Below are positions 1 to 22,659 of a DNA stretch of 64,000 nucleotides, piece by piece; position 1 is the first letter of the stretch; every line of letters begins with the position of its first letter. This DNA comes from Heliocidaris tuberculata (Eukaryota; Echinodermata; Echinoidea; Camarodonta; Echinometridae). The translations under genes and the position numbers were made by a program. The stretch covers positions 39,251,274 to 39,315,273 of the forward strand of contig CM046833.1 of NCBI GenBank assembly GCA_025618425.1, read 5' to 3'. A model generated the notes under the pieces. The model was not told the DNA's origin and did not search any database. It worked only from the letters and a program-made list of their open reading frames with translations.

Positions 1-177
1 CAGAAAGAGAAGAAAGTTCAAAACAAAGAAAAACATGAAGAAAGATAGAAAGAAAAAAATGATAGAAGAATAAAGACAAATGATAACATAAGTCATTAGC
101 AGAAATTAAGAGAACATGAAAAAAATGTTAAAGAATGAATGATAGCATAAGAAAAGATAGGAAAAGAAGAGGAAGAA

Positions 178-216
<39 letters not shown>

Positions 217-655
217 CAAAGGATAGAAGAAAAGATGAAAAACTGAAAGAATAAACAGAAAAATAAGGAAAAATGAAAAAGGATATGATAGGATAAAAGC
301 AAAGAATAACATTAGGAAAGACAGAAGGAGAAGAAAAAGGAAGAAAGATAAAGAAATACAAAGTTAATGACAGAAGAAAAGATGAAAGAAGAAAAATATG
401 GAAAACATAAGGAAAGGAAGAGAAAACTGATGATAGGAAGAAACAAAGAATAACATAAGGAAAGATAGAACTAGAAGAAATGAATTACAGGAGGAAAAAT
501 AGAAAGAGAAGATGAAAGAAAAATAAAATGCATTCGATTGATAGAAAAAGAAGATGAAAGAAGGTTAAAAACAAAGAATAACATAAAGAAAGATTTTTCC
601 AAAGGAAGAAGATGAAAGAAGTAAAAAAAAGAAAATGTATAGCGAAAAAGAAAAG
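1..655. repeat. A/G-rich polypurine tract with embedded (AT)n
   Basis: The + strand is almost entirely A and G, made of degenerate repeats of words such as GAAGATGAAAGAAG and ATAACATAAGGAAAG. A pure (AT)n run interrupts it at about 181-214. Open frames on the opposite strand are Phe/Ser/Leu-rich low-complexity translations and are not genes. The tract ends abruptly near 655, where ordinary mixed sequence begins. Confidence 0.8.
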
Positions 656-1417
656 GTTAACCTTTATACTTCTGAGGTCAAACTGCGCAGTATAGCTGCG
701 CAAAGGCGGAACTTCATTTTAGCGAGAATCAGTGTTCATGTAAAATTTCATGAACGCTCTCCGCAAGAAATGTTTTTTTTTAAACGGTGTTTTATGTTGT
801 GATTCATGTTCGTGATTCTAGCCTCAAAAAAAGCTTGAACGTATAGACTTTCTGCGGACGATCTGGAGTGAACGTTCGCAAGTCGAAGACTGACGTGATG
901 CTGTTTTGTGATTGGCCCGTTTCGTCCGTTAAGAAAACCTATGTAAAATTCAATCAAAATACATATATTGCTAAATCTTTATTTTTTTTTCTATTTTATT
1001 TTTATTTTTTGTGCTCATAATGTAAATCATATCAGATTTGAAGTAATCATGTACTTGGCCGACCAAAAAAAATGTAATAAAGTGATCAAAATAATAGTTT
1101 TACATTCGTTGTAAACTGGTCGTATACACCGGCTTTGCGGCGAATTGGTCCCGAGTTCTTTTGATGACGTCGCACCAATACAGGGCGGCATAATCGATTC
1201 TGGCGATTTAAAAGGGGCGTTATTAGTTATTTACTAATTACTCCAAAATGGTTTGATTTTATGGGAAATGACTGCTATATTCTTTTTCTTGAAGAAAACT
1301 TTCAGGTCCTTAAATAGCAATTTACTCAAAAATGTCTGTTTAACCATTATGCATATGCATGTTTGGTATCAATGAAAAGGAAATTCCATTGCAGTCATTA
1401 TGAGGAAATTGTTAATT
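656..1417. other. Unassigned non-coding sequence
   Basis: No exon with splice sites and no recognisable protein is visible. A short inverted repeat (CTGCGCAG.. CTGCGCA) lies near 685-702. The rest is AT-rich with T and A runs. Confidence 0.5.
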
Positions 1418-3125
1418 GCTTGATTGATTGATTGATTGATCGATTTATTTATTTATTTACCACCAACAACATTTAAGTACAATACATTGTCATACAATGA
1501 TATTCACATATAAAGGAAGAAAAGCATTAGTTGGTAAAAGGGGCCAGATAATAGCACATGTGCTAGTCATGCCTGACCCACAGCAGAAAAACAAGTATTT
1601 CGGTAAAGTTCAGCATACAATTATTGAATTATCATTACATTTATTACCAAAAATAATAATGATTAACAATGAATTACAAAAAGTAGAAGTTAATGATGTT
1701 ACATACATTTCTTGTACATATACAGACTATTTGCATGGATGTCTTCTTTCATGATTTACACAGCAAGTGTGTTGTAACAGAATTCCGAAACTTATTTCTA
1801 GACCTGGTTAATCTGATTTTAAAAGCTAATCTATTCCAAAATTCACTACCCACGGAAGACAATGAACATTGACCTTGTTTCGTTCTGAGTTTTGGTAGAC
1901 GCAATTGTCCAACTTCCTTTTGCCTTGTGGAGTACCTACCTATGCCGTATAATGTCACAGTAATTTACAAAAATATGGGGTATGAGGCAAGTTGTTATTA
2001 AACAAATCAAACATGAAAGTAGAAATTGACAAATCATGCAAATCATATACATTAAGCATTCGCAAACTTTGAAACAGAGGAATCGTGTGAGTTCTCTACT
2101 CACTAAATATTATAGCACGCACCGCCATTTTCTGTGAATAAAATATATGCTTCTAAGTCTAGTCTTATAAGTGCTTCCCCACACCTCTATTCCGTAAGTA
2201 ATGTGTGGTTGTATGAAGGCTTTATATAGCAGTATTAAAGTGCGCCTGGGTACAAAATGTCGCAACCTAAATATCACGCCAGTTTTCTTTCTTATGCACT
2301 GATTTACAAAACGAATATGATTATTCCAAGACAGATTTTTATCAATATTGATTCCAACAAAAGTGGCAACATTAACTTCTTTGATTTTTTTCACCAGCTA
2401 TTTTCAGTTTTCCATTCATACCTATTTTTGCCCTCCTGCTACTTATTAACATGAAATTAGTTTTCATTGAGTTAATTGTAAATTTATTGTCTATGCACCA
2501 GTTTTTTTTAAATCTTCTGTATGTAGTCATTCACTTCATCCGCATCGATTTATGATCTGGTCAGCTGGAAAAGTATGGAATAAGTTCGAATCATTTCGGC
2601 AAACAACCGAAAATTGAAATAATCAGTAACTGAAGGCAAATCATTCATGTAGATCAAAAATAAAGTTGGTCCTAGTACTGATCCTTGTGGAACACATTTT
2701 ATTTCCTTCTTTTGGGATAACGTTTGACCACATTGAACTGAAATGTGTTACTGAGATAGTTTTGAAACCATTCAAGTGGTAACCCTCCAATGCCGTAATT
2801 GGAGAGTTTACCTAGAAGTATATTATGATTAATGGCGTCGAAAGCTTTCTTAAAATCAATGAAAACACCAAGTGTAACTTTACCCTTATCTATAGACTTT
2901 AAAGTTGCATTTATAAAATAGATTAATGACAATTTGGTACTATATTTATTCCGAAACAAATACTGATGGTAATAGAATGCATTATTTTTGTTTCTAAAAA
3001 TTGTATTAATCTGACATTTATTAATTGTTCAAATATCTTACCTAAGACAGGTAGAACCGATATAGGTCTTTAGTTACCTGGGCCAGTATTCAATACATTT
3101 CTAAGACATTTTATATCACAAAAAA
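1418..3125 (-). pseudogene. Decayed CR1/Jockey-like non-LTR retrotransposon (reverse transcriptase fragment)
   Basis: Read on the minus strand, broken frames encode a reverse transcriptase. A segment near 3120-3010 resembles RPISVLPVLGKIFEQL. The block at 2959-2699 contains FIDFKKAFDAINHNIL (palm motif A) and YGIGGLPLEWFQNYLS. The block at 2394-2110 has the thumb-type sequence FRLRHFVPRRTLILLYKAF. Between them the active-site box is disrupted: the frame reads FRLFAE then shifts, and the NLFHT that should follow F-A-D-D is in another frame. Stops and frameshifts show it is dead. The 3' end runs into a (TAAA)n/(TCAA)n tail at about 1460-1420, typical of CR1-group elements. The 5' end is truncated. 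It belongs to a different LINE group from the one at 47-60 kb. Confidence 0.8.
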
Positions 3126-3531
3126 TATGGGGAAATTACTAATTGTTTTTGGCAAACCTCGATGATATTCTCGTTGCTCAGTCACCTCGGAAGTTTTGCA
3201 AACTGGACGCGTCGCATTGCGCGTATTTGCGGGGTGCGTAGCTTATACCCCCCCCCCCATCTAACATGTCTAACGATCCCCAAAACTCGATAAAGCGTGG
3301 TGAAACGGGGCTTGATCTTTTCGATCTTCTCCATCGTATCATGAGCCTTTCTGAAGCGTCTAGGATCGCCACCATCTCCTTAATCGCTACAAAAGTTTGA
3401 ACATGTTCAAAACTTCGGTAGCGAGAGCGGGGAGGGGCTAAAGCGCCTCATAATCGGCTCAAGAGTGTATTAAAAACGACATATTTGTAGCTCTAACGTG
3501 GCAGCAGCGCCTAAAGCATATTGCAAGGCCC
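3126..3531. other. GC-rich unassigned segment
   Basis: From about 3170 the sequence is CpG-rich, unlike its AT-rich surroundings, with a 65-codon open frame on the minus strand (3375-3178) that I cannot assign to a family. Similar GC-rich sequence resumes at 4480 beyond the inserted poly-G-ended element, so the two blocks may be one interrupted unit. Confidence 0.35.
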
Positions 3532-4479
3532 GGGGGGGGGGGGCACTCAACTATATTGCTGTACACAAGCGCGACCACAGGTTTTCCAAACCACCCCTAA
3601 ACAAGTTTTATCCACTGGTCAAATTTACACCCTATTCAAGGATTTTCGCGTGCTTTCTTGAAAATTTTACCCCCTAAACAAGGTCTGCCTCAATTAAACC
3701 TCTAAAAAGTCAAGGTTTAACCACCTTAAACATTTAACCCTTAACAAGGTCTACCTCAATTTAAATTAAACCTCTCAAACGTACCTGTCAATAGCAACTA
3801 TTTCTGATATTAAAAATAGCAATTTATACAGCATGTGACAACACCAAGTTATTTCTCCATTGGATATCTCCCTTTAGATGCTTGTGTAGAATAACAAAGG
3901 ATGATAACTACCATGTCTGTTTCTGAAAACATCTTAGAATAATTTAGTTAGAAAAAAAGAAATATGAACACGATTAAAACATACATGTAATCTCGTTCCT
4001 GATTAAAGAGAACGAGTTCTGTAGCACTGTAAGTTAGCAGTGCATACACATCGCGATATCGATCTGCGCTGCAGATCTTCTTCTTACGAACGTACGCATA
4101 CTGTACTGTAACTCGAGATCGAGATCGTCTGACGTATAAGGGACTTGGGCCTGGGGATACTAGAAGTAGTAGGTGGTAGTGGGGGGGGGGGGGGGGGATT
4201 GGCGATTAAAGTTTTCAAAAGAGACTCGTGCAATTCTAGATCGCACAAACTTGATCCCCTTGAAATCCAGACAACTAAGGGGGAACAGATACCCTAAACG
4301 CGTATTGAAAAACTCCACAAATATACCCTTTTTTTCCCCCAATTTTTGGCGTTTTTGACATCCTAAACGCGTCACGCGACTTAGGCGGCAAAAACTACCC
4401 TTTTCACGCGTTTTTTGTGTTTTTTTGTTGTTGGTCGCGCTTGTGTGCCACAATACAGTTGAGTGCCCCCCCCCCCCCC
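3532..4479. mobile_element. Poly-G/poly-C-ended non-autonomous DNA transposon
   Basis: The left end reads a long G run then GCACTCAACTATATTG, followed by CACAAGCGCGACCA. The right end read in reverse gives a G run, GCACTCAACTGTATTG and CACAAGCGCGACCA. This is an inverted repeat of about 45 bp. The interior has no transposase and contains a second poly-G run at 4181-4197. Related ends (G run plus GCACTC) occur on the element at 15585. A perfect target duplication was not found here. Confidence 0.7.
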
Positions 4480-4857
4480 ACTGAAAGCGGCTCCGATCGC
4501 CCTTGTTTTCTGGCCCGTTTCCGAGAAAATACTACCATGCTACTACCGTTTGCAATGCAATCACCTCGCACTCGACACGCTTCAAACCGCTTCCTCCATG
4601 ACGTTACCATTTCTATGCATGGCATGCAACACGCTCTCGCCCCGCTGCAGGCTTTCGCGATGCGCTTCTGTTGCGCTGCTGCTGCGGAACAGATTGCGCG
4701 ACGTCCATACGCGCTGCTGTAAAAGGCCGCGGCGATGGAGGCGCTTTATCAAATGCTCAAAAGATTATATTCATCTTGGATATCAATCTTGGTCGGAGGT
4801 TGGCACTCAACTGAGGAAATTCCATCAAGTGCCCCGATTTATATACCGATACCGATA
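4480..4857. other. GC-rich unassigned segment, right part
   Basis: CpG-rich sequence with overlapping open frames on both strands (for example 4417-4722 and 4463-4861 on +). None shows a recognisable domain, and the frames start in the poly-C run, so I do not call a gene. It may be continuous with 3170-3531. Confidence 0.3.
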
Positions 4858-4965
4858 CTGAGTTGCGTTCAAACTTGTGTTTGAACGCAACTCAGGAAAA
4901 TCAAACGCAATTTTATTTTCAGCCAATCAGAAGTGCGCATTATTGGACTTGCGTTTGATTTTTGG
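4858..4965. repeat. Short MITE-like palindrome
   Basis: A perfect 17-bp inverted repeat CTGAGTTGCGTTCAAAC (4858-4874 and 4879-4895) with a 4-base loop is followed by a second pair, AATCAAACGCAA near 4899 and TTGCGTTTGATT near 4949. The whole can fold into a double hairpin. No coding capacity. Confidence 0.7.
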
Positions 4966-5094
4966 CCATATTAACACGTGAAAAAAGCTGCAGTATACAT
5001 ATGTGAATGCAGGGGCGTCGATCCGTTTTTCGGATTGGGGGGGGGGCAAGACAGCCTAACGTAACGATGTTCATTTCGCACTCAATTCAATCAT

Positions 5095-5739
5095 CAGGGG
5101 CGGCGGAACGTCTTTCAAAGTGGGAGGGGGGCAACAACAAAAAGGGGAACCTACAAAGGGATGGAAACAAGGCGGAAAGTACCACTTTGAGACATTAGTA
5201 TACCGCTACATTCTGATCAATACACAACCTAGGATCAAAAAAATAAGATTTATTTCTAACGCTCAAGGCAACGGGTGTTGCATTATATACAGCAATTTTC
5301 TTAAAATGATAAGAAGATAATAGTGAATGCGAGTGAGCGTAGCGAGTGAGCTTTGAAAAAAATTTAGAAAAAAATTGTCCTCTTTCCTTTTATAATTTAG
5401 GGGCACTGCTCATTCTTGTATCATTTAGGGCATTGTGCTCCTCCTACCTCCTGCTCCACTGCCTCACTATTGTGCTGATATCAGTAGGGGAATGTATTAA
5501 TATGAAGCCTCTCTGATTATTTGGAGCTATATAAGGCTCTTTTGTCGACCTAATACATACCTATAACACTTTATATATACCAATATCTACCGATGTCGCA
5601 CTTATCAGAAAACAAAAGGGGCACTCATCACAAGGTAAAATGGCACTTATTAAAAAGAAAAAGGGACACTTTTGGCGTACTTGAAAAAATGAGGGCGGCA
5701 CTGTGCCCCCTTCCCTCCTCCCCCAGAGCACCGCCTCTG
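5095..5739. mobile_element. Candidate hAT-like MITE, CAGGGGCGG ends
   Basis: The left end is CAGGGGCGGCG and the right end, reversed, is CAGAGGCGGTG. These are similar to the ends of the elements at 46326 and 46721. Flanks share only ATCAT in an imperfect 8-bp duplication, so the boundary is less certain. The interior is rich in short GGGGCACT-type words, and it lies directly left of the hAT-like element at 5762. Confidence 0.45.
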
Positions 5740-5773
5740 ATCATCATAGCATTGATAAAGACAGTGCTGTAGT

Positions 5774-5922
5774 CGAGTCCATCCCATCCGAGTCCGAGTC
5801 CGAGTCCGAGTCCCTGGAGTCCGAGTCCGAGTCCGAGTCCAAGTCCGAGTCCTGGCATCCGAGTCCCGAGTCCTGGACATCCGAGTCCGAGTCTGAGTCC
5901 GAGTCCGAGTCCGAGTCCCGAT
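5774..5922. repeat. (GAGTCC)n subterminal array, left
   Basis: Near-perfect hexanucleotide repeats with a few interruptions (TGGCATCC, TGGACATCC). Open frames through it translate to Ser-Glu or Ser-Asp repeats and are artefacts of the hexamer. Confidence 0.9.
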
Positions 5923-7317
5923 GGGAACATCTTAAATTGCAACTTTTTTTCACGTCACATTATTTTTATTATGATAAATGCCTCACGGTGAACTCTCTAT
6001 AACATATATAGTTTCTGGTTCATGGACAAGTTCCATTTGTCAGAGAATTTAATTCATTGTAACTTTTTTTTTAGTACGAATGCGGTCAACTATATAAAGG
6101 CTTGCTCACAAACGAGTGATTTGTCACCGTGACATGTCGCTTGGTGCTTAATAAGATTAAGTTCAGTAAGATTTCCAGCTATAGCACTAAAAATTCTGAC
6201 AGAATGGAAGAAAATTGAATTGGAAATGTTGAGATAAATGTCTATGGTTAGATTTTCGGTGATGGTTTGTTGTAGCTGGTGGCATTTCAGAAGTTTTATT
6301 GACCAAAATACTAAACAGGTGAATATGCACTCCTTTTGTGCCAAGGTACATGTCTCGTTGACAATGGCTCATATGTGAACAAGCCTTATCAGGCCAAGTA
6401 TTTTGCTTATATCCACAGTAATTATAGAGAGTTGACTCTATTGTTTCTGTGATACCTCAATGAAGAAAAGTTACACAAAATAATATTTGTTCATTTCAAA
6501 GGCCTATAATTTTATCTTTTATCAGTTATAAGTTAACAGAACAAAAAGATAACTTGAATGCCATTAAAGCCAATATAGAAAAGAAAGTTCCCAGCTGAAA
6601 TTGAAAAAAAGAGGGAAAAATAATATTTCACCAAGAACACCAATAGTTCAATCTTATCAAATAGCTGATTAAAGTAATAAAAAAGTGAATCGCCAAACTC
6701 TAATTAAACCCTTGTACATGTATCAGCTAATTCATTAAACTGGCTTAATGGCTTGTAATACAAGTGCAACATTAGCATTCATTTTGAAAAATGACTATGA
6801 CTAAGTGACTCAAGTAAAACGAATGTAATTGTTAAACCGTAATAAAACCGTTTGACACATGCCTAAAATTATAAATTGCTGACTTTGACTTTTGCCACAG
6901 GAACATAGGTTGCAAGTAAAAAGATAAAAAGAATATAAACACTGTAGTCTAGTTTATAATACTAGCTTGAAATACAAGTGGAATAGTAATCTGTTTGAGA
7001 CTGCCCAAAATATCCCAGGCTGTGGTCTATGGAAATGTGTGTTATAGATTAATCCATCTCTAAATGGTTAATATCAATTTCATTACGTGTATGTGTCACA
7101 CGTGTATAACGAGTGTATACGAGCATAAAACGACTTATCCTAGCGTCTATCATCTATTTGGGCACATTCTCGTACCGTTACGGCGAAAAGTTCATGTTCA
7201 AAATACCGCTCAATCGAGCCAAGTGCGCGAAAATAGCGGTTTTTGCGTGCCCTGGGGTAATTTTTGGAGCTAAAATTAACAGCGGAAAACGGAAAAAATT
7301 GCCGGTCTCGTTGCCGG

Positions 7318-7470
7318 TCTCGACCCGATTTTCGCCCGAGTCACGAGTCACCATTGGTCGAGTCCGAGTCCGAGACCGAGTCCTTGTGGCTCGAGTCCGA
7401 GTCCGAGTCCGAGTCCCGAGAAATAGGGACTCGAGACCGGTCTCGAGTCCGAGTCCGGACTCGAGTCCTA
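7318..7470. repeat. (GAGTCC)n subterminal array, right
   Basis: Interrupted GAGTCC/GAGACC hexamers next to the right terminus of the hAT-like element, in the same + strand orientation as the left array. The surrounding words CTCGAGTCC and GACCGGTCTCGAG make local palindromes. Confidence 0.85.
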
Positions 7471-7765
7471 CAGCACTGGATAAAGATATGATGGTAATTT
7501 GAACTTATAAAGTAAAGTATGCATGTCGATATCATGAGCAGAAAATGGAATTAAAATCACATGCAAAACGACAAAATTATAGGAGAATATATCTTACATA
7601 ACAGCAAATTGAGGAGAGAAGATATAACACAAAATAATAAAAAAATAAACACTAATAAAAGATAAAAAATTAGAGAAAAAAATGAAAATATATGAAAATT
7701 CAAACTTTGCATTGACTTACGTATATTCAGAACGTTTTTTAATGGCGTCATTTCAAATGAAGATT

Positions 7766-7772
<7 letters not shown>

Positions 7773-7828
<56 letters not shown>

Positions 7829-7867
7829 GAAGGGTACTATATATATATATATATATAGTACCCTTCA
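7773..7867. repeat. (AT)n microsatellite ending in a perfect palindrome
   Basis: An (AT)n run at about 7773-7826 is followed by GAAGGGTAC, a second (TA)n, then GTACCCTTC (about 7829-7867). The GAAGGGTAC arms are perfectly inverted around the TA core, so this is a cruciform-forming site. Confidence 0.85.
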
Positions 7868-8369
7868 TTTTTTTTAAACACCTTTTAAAGACAGCTTCTC
7901 CATGGTTACATGAAGCATTGAAAATAAGAGAATTTGCGCGCGAGCGCGCTGCAAAATTGAAGTCTGATCGTGTAATACCGTTTGTATTTCATTGTTTGGA
8001 AGGTTTCATTTCCCGAGTTTTACATCAGTTATTCCTTATTTTATTTTACACCTCCGGATTTATTGGTGGGGGGGGGGGGGTGGCAAAACGATATATGTTT
8101 GCCCCCCCCCCTCCAATATCGGCGCCCCAGTGTGAACGAGCCTCTATAAGATGATATTTATCCAATTACAATGTGGAGGCAAGATAACGCATACCGTTTG
8201 AATGGACTTGTTGAAGAAAACATAATGAAGAATATGTATGATCGATTGTTATGTCTATTACGACAGTTAACAGCGTATTAGAACAAATCTGAAGCAATTC
8301 GCTTTTGATTAAAAGTACAGATGCAATGATAATTTCCTATTCTGTGTCTTTCTATTTTTCATTCATTAG

Positions 8370-19146
<10,777 letters not shown>

Positions 19147-21091
19147 ATGTATTCTACAAAATGATATGATCGTAATTGCATGTAACACTGGATACTGTTC
19201 TAAAATAAGACAATTAATTATACAAAAAGGTGACAGGTCTCCCAGTATCATAACGTAAATTTAACAAAACCATCGAGGAAAAGAAAGAAAATATCCATTC
19301 CTCTTTTTCAAGCGCAGACTATTCTAAAATGGTAAGTTTTCAAAAAACCTTTGTAAAATTTAGCAAGAGATTCATAACAAGCAGCAATTACCGGTTATAA
19401 GCCTCAGAAGCAATTTGCAGAGATTGAGGCACCACAGGCTAAACTTCCGACTGGGCTATAGGAGAGATATCGTATTTCACCCTGCAGCTGCCGCCCACCT
19501 CTGTTTAATGCAATACAATAATTCCAAAATATATAGCGCTATGACAAACTGAAGCATTGTTTCATAGCGCTTTACATCATTCAAATTGTTGATTGTATGT
19601 TAGTAATGATCAATGATCATATATTGGAGAGTTTTAAACCATTAACAATTAATATACTGTCCCGCCACAGTCTACCTTCCACTAAAATTCCTGATCAAAG
19701 AACATGTGAGCTTAGGACAATTGGGTTTAATAGAAAACATACTGTTAGACATATAGGCCTTGTAAGTGTTTGACAACAAAGCAGGTGGGCAAATTATTCT
19801 GTTATTCAAATTAATCCTTTATATTGTAGTTGTATTTTATTATTTTGTATTGGTGTGTTGTCGTAAAGATCAAACACGCAGCTAAAAGGGGACATTTTTC
19901 AATTTACACAGTAAAATACATATAGCAGGAAAAAAGATATACTGGTGATACACTGAAAGAACTTCTGTGGTGTATTTGTATATAAAACATGAAACGTTCA
20001 ATATTTACTTCATCTGAAATGTCTAATGTTATGTTTTTTGACAGAACTGTCTAAAGTTTCTTATTGTTAACAGTGAGAACCATTGTAAAAATGTGTCTTT
20101 TAAGAAGTGCTATTTCAGCCGATGTTGTTGTATGAAGCGTTCTGAAATATTTTTTAGTTTTGAAACGATATTGTTACCATGGTTATTTGTTTGAGTTTCT
20201 TTTATGTGTACTTGTTATAATTCATTGGCTATGATACCAGATTTCTCTTTGACTCAATGGAGACTTGAAATGCTTTATGATAATCCAAGCATAAGCCTTG
20301 CTAAAAATCATATCTTCAGATTCTAAGTATCATTTTGCATATGTAAACTTTTGCATTGTTATTTATTCCTAATCATTATTCCTTAAAAACTGTATTATCC
20401 TCACAAGGGAGCTGTTCTTAGCAATCTTATCGTTTTGGCTTCTTTCTCCGCCTCTTCGATAAAGATATGAAACTACATCACTTTAATAGAATTTAAAATT
20501 ATGATTCAGCAGACTGTGTGTATGTGTGTGTTTTACAAGTACTTTCTAAAATATATTTTACATGTATATAATTATCCATTTTTGTATGCATTATAACATT
20601 GATACCATATACATGTATATCATATTTCCCAGGTTGCACGAAGAAAGGTGCATAATAAAAGAAAATTGCAAATTCCTTGTAATCATAACAGTCCCTTCCT
20701 GTATTTTCATACATATGTATGGTACTGTTATGATACATGTATGTACCTATTATTAATGTGTATACCCTTTTTAATTAGTTTATACTCTTTTTTTTTCATT
20801 TATGTGCTTTTATAATTGCACTTTTTATGCTTTGACCTAGGCTGGATAAGCTCTGTAATCAATCAAATTCATGTACATGTAAATAAAACTTATGTAAGAC
20901 AGGTTCTAAAAGTATTTGGAATCCATTTTATTCTAACAGTCTTTAAAAGTCTTGGATATCTTGAGTTTTGTCGTCGATGGGCTGAATATATACTGTTTAT
21001 TATGAAACTATGAAAATGGGATGATTTTGTACTTGTATTTGTATGTAGATAGGGTAAATATTCGTTTTTGTATATATTTTATCATTCAGAC

Positions 21092-21233
21092 CAGGGGAGC
21101 GTTTCATGAAGAGTCTTGTCAGTGATTTTCACTGACAACTGTTATAAGCTACTGAAATCCACGCATCTGATTGGCTGAGAGCAAATTTGTCAGTGAAAAT
21201 CACTGACAAGACTCTTCATGAAACGCTCCCCTG
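21092..21233. mobile_element. 142-bp MITE, CAGGGGAGCGTTTCATGA family, copy 1
   Basis: Perfect inverted repeats of more than 40 bp begin CAGGGGAGCGTTTCATGAAG. The centre carries ATAAGCTACTGAAATCC and CATCTGATTGGCTGAGAGC, shared with the copy at 43996. Flanking 8-mers agree at only five positions. Confidence 0.8.
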
Positions 21234-22366
21234 ATACAACCTCTTTTCACCAGATTTATACAAGCTATGTGCTTCCTGGGACCCTCACCTCCATTTTTTT
21301 AAAATGTAAATTTCATTTTGTACTAACTTGATTATAAAAAGGGTGTTTTGAATCTGAATCTGAAATCAGAAACAGAAATGTATAAAAGAGAAGTCAAAAT
21401 TCAAACTTGTCATTGAAATAACAATCTTCCATAGATACCAGTCCAAGATATCTTGAGGATGGCTGCAAAGTGGTTAAATGTGCAAGGAATAAGGAACAAG
21501 GAATAAAACTTTAGAATGTGATCACTATAGTACATAAATCAATTGTATGTTTATATGTATAGTACATACATGTAGTTGAAAATATTCTTCTTTTTTTCAT
21601 ATCGATCCACATTTTGTGTCGTCATTTAAATCAAGTAGTTTGGCAATATTGTTGTCTTATTTTGTATCATCACATCAACATAATCCATGTAATATATGAA
21701 TATATATATTTATTTTTCACAATACCGAGCACAGTATTGTGAAATTGCTATGTACTTACAATCGGCAGAATGCTTTCCATATTCATAATGTTCCTGGGAT
21801 GAAAAGTTGTCATGAACTGTAGAATCATGAAAATTAGTTTATGAAGTGTAAGATATGTTGCCGACCAAAAGAAGTGTGACAGGAAGAATTTATGCTAGGA
21901 CATGTTTCAGTGTGTCAACATCTGAATGAACCACTTGTCTGACACAACTAAAATCTTTTGAGAATTCGTACTTTCAGATGATTCTTAAGAATTTTCATAA
22001 AAAGTGCTATGAGCTCATTATATGGAAGAGAATAAATGATGTACTGTATTCACTCCTTTTTCATGATTATGTATGGGTGAAACCGTTGTAATGAATAAAA
22101 TATTCGTTGTAAATATTTTCCGTAAGATCATTTTTTTATCATTCTGAATATGATATTCTGTTTCAACATATGCTTGTTATTTTACTTCATTCCTTTTTGT
22201 TACGTCGCAACATTTTTTTACTTTGACTCTATACAGTATGGTTATCATAATTCAAATATAAGCCTTGCTAGTATGTTATGTTTCAATATTCGATAACATT
22301 TCAGATATAAGTATTTGTTTCGTATTTACCCTTTTTCCTATTCATTACCAGTTAGTTCACACATTT

Positions 22367-22370
<4 letters not shown>

Positions 22371-22427
<57 letters not shown>

Positions 22428-22495
22428 TACTCATATAGATATATATATATATATATATATATACTCACATAGATATATATATATATATATATGGC
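22371..22495. repeat. (TA)n microsatellite cluster
   Basis: Three TA runs separated by CTCATATAGA-type interruptions. A second cluster, (GT)n then (AT)n, follows at about 22590-22656. Confidence 0.9.
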
Positions 22496-22591
22496 GAAGG
22501 GAAATGAGAGAATTCCTTTCAGAATTTAATTTCACGAGAGTTTCCAAAGCTCTTTGCATATGTTATATCCTTACACTTATATGTGTGGGTG

Positions 22592-22659
<68 letters not shown>

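Larger units (their letters stand above)
5762..7478. mobile_element. hAT-like non-autonomous transposon with perfect 8-bp target duplication
   Basis: The element starts CAGTGCTGTAG and ends CTACAGCACTG, an 11-bp perfect inverted repeat. GATAAAGA lies directly outside both ends (5754-5761 and 7479-7486), an exact 8-bp target-site duplication. The 8-bp duplication and the CA(G) terminus fit the hAT superfamily; P-like elements also make 8-bp duplications. Just inside each end is a GAGTCC hexanucleotide array in the same orientation on the + strand. The 1.4 kb core is AT-rich with no transposase reading frame. Confidence 0.85.

Noticed and set aside
1497..1754. 85-codon plus-strand gene
   Set aside because: Antisense to the 3' region of the decayed CR1-like LINE.
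4463..4861. 132-codon plus-strand gene
   Set aside because: Starts inside a poly-C run, overlaps other equally open frames, no splice sites or domain.
5703..6002. Ser-Glu repeat protein
   Set aside because: Translation of the GAGTCC hexamer array of a transposon.
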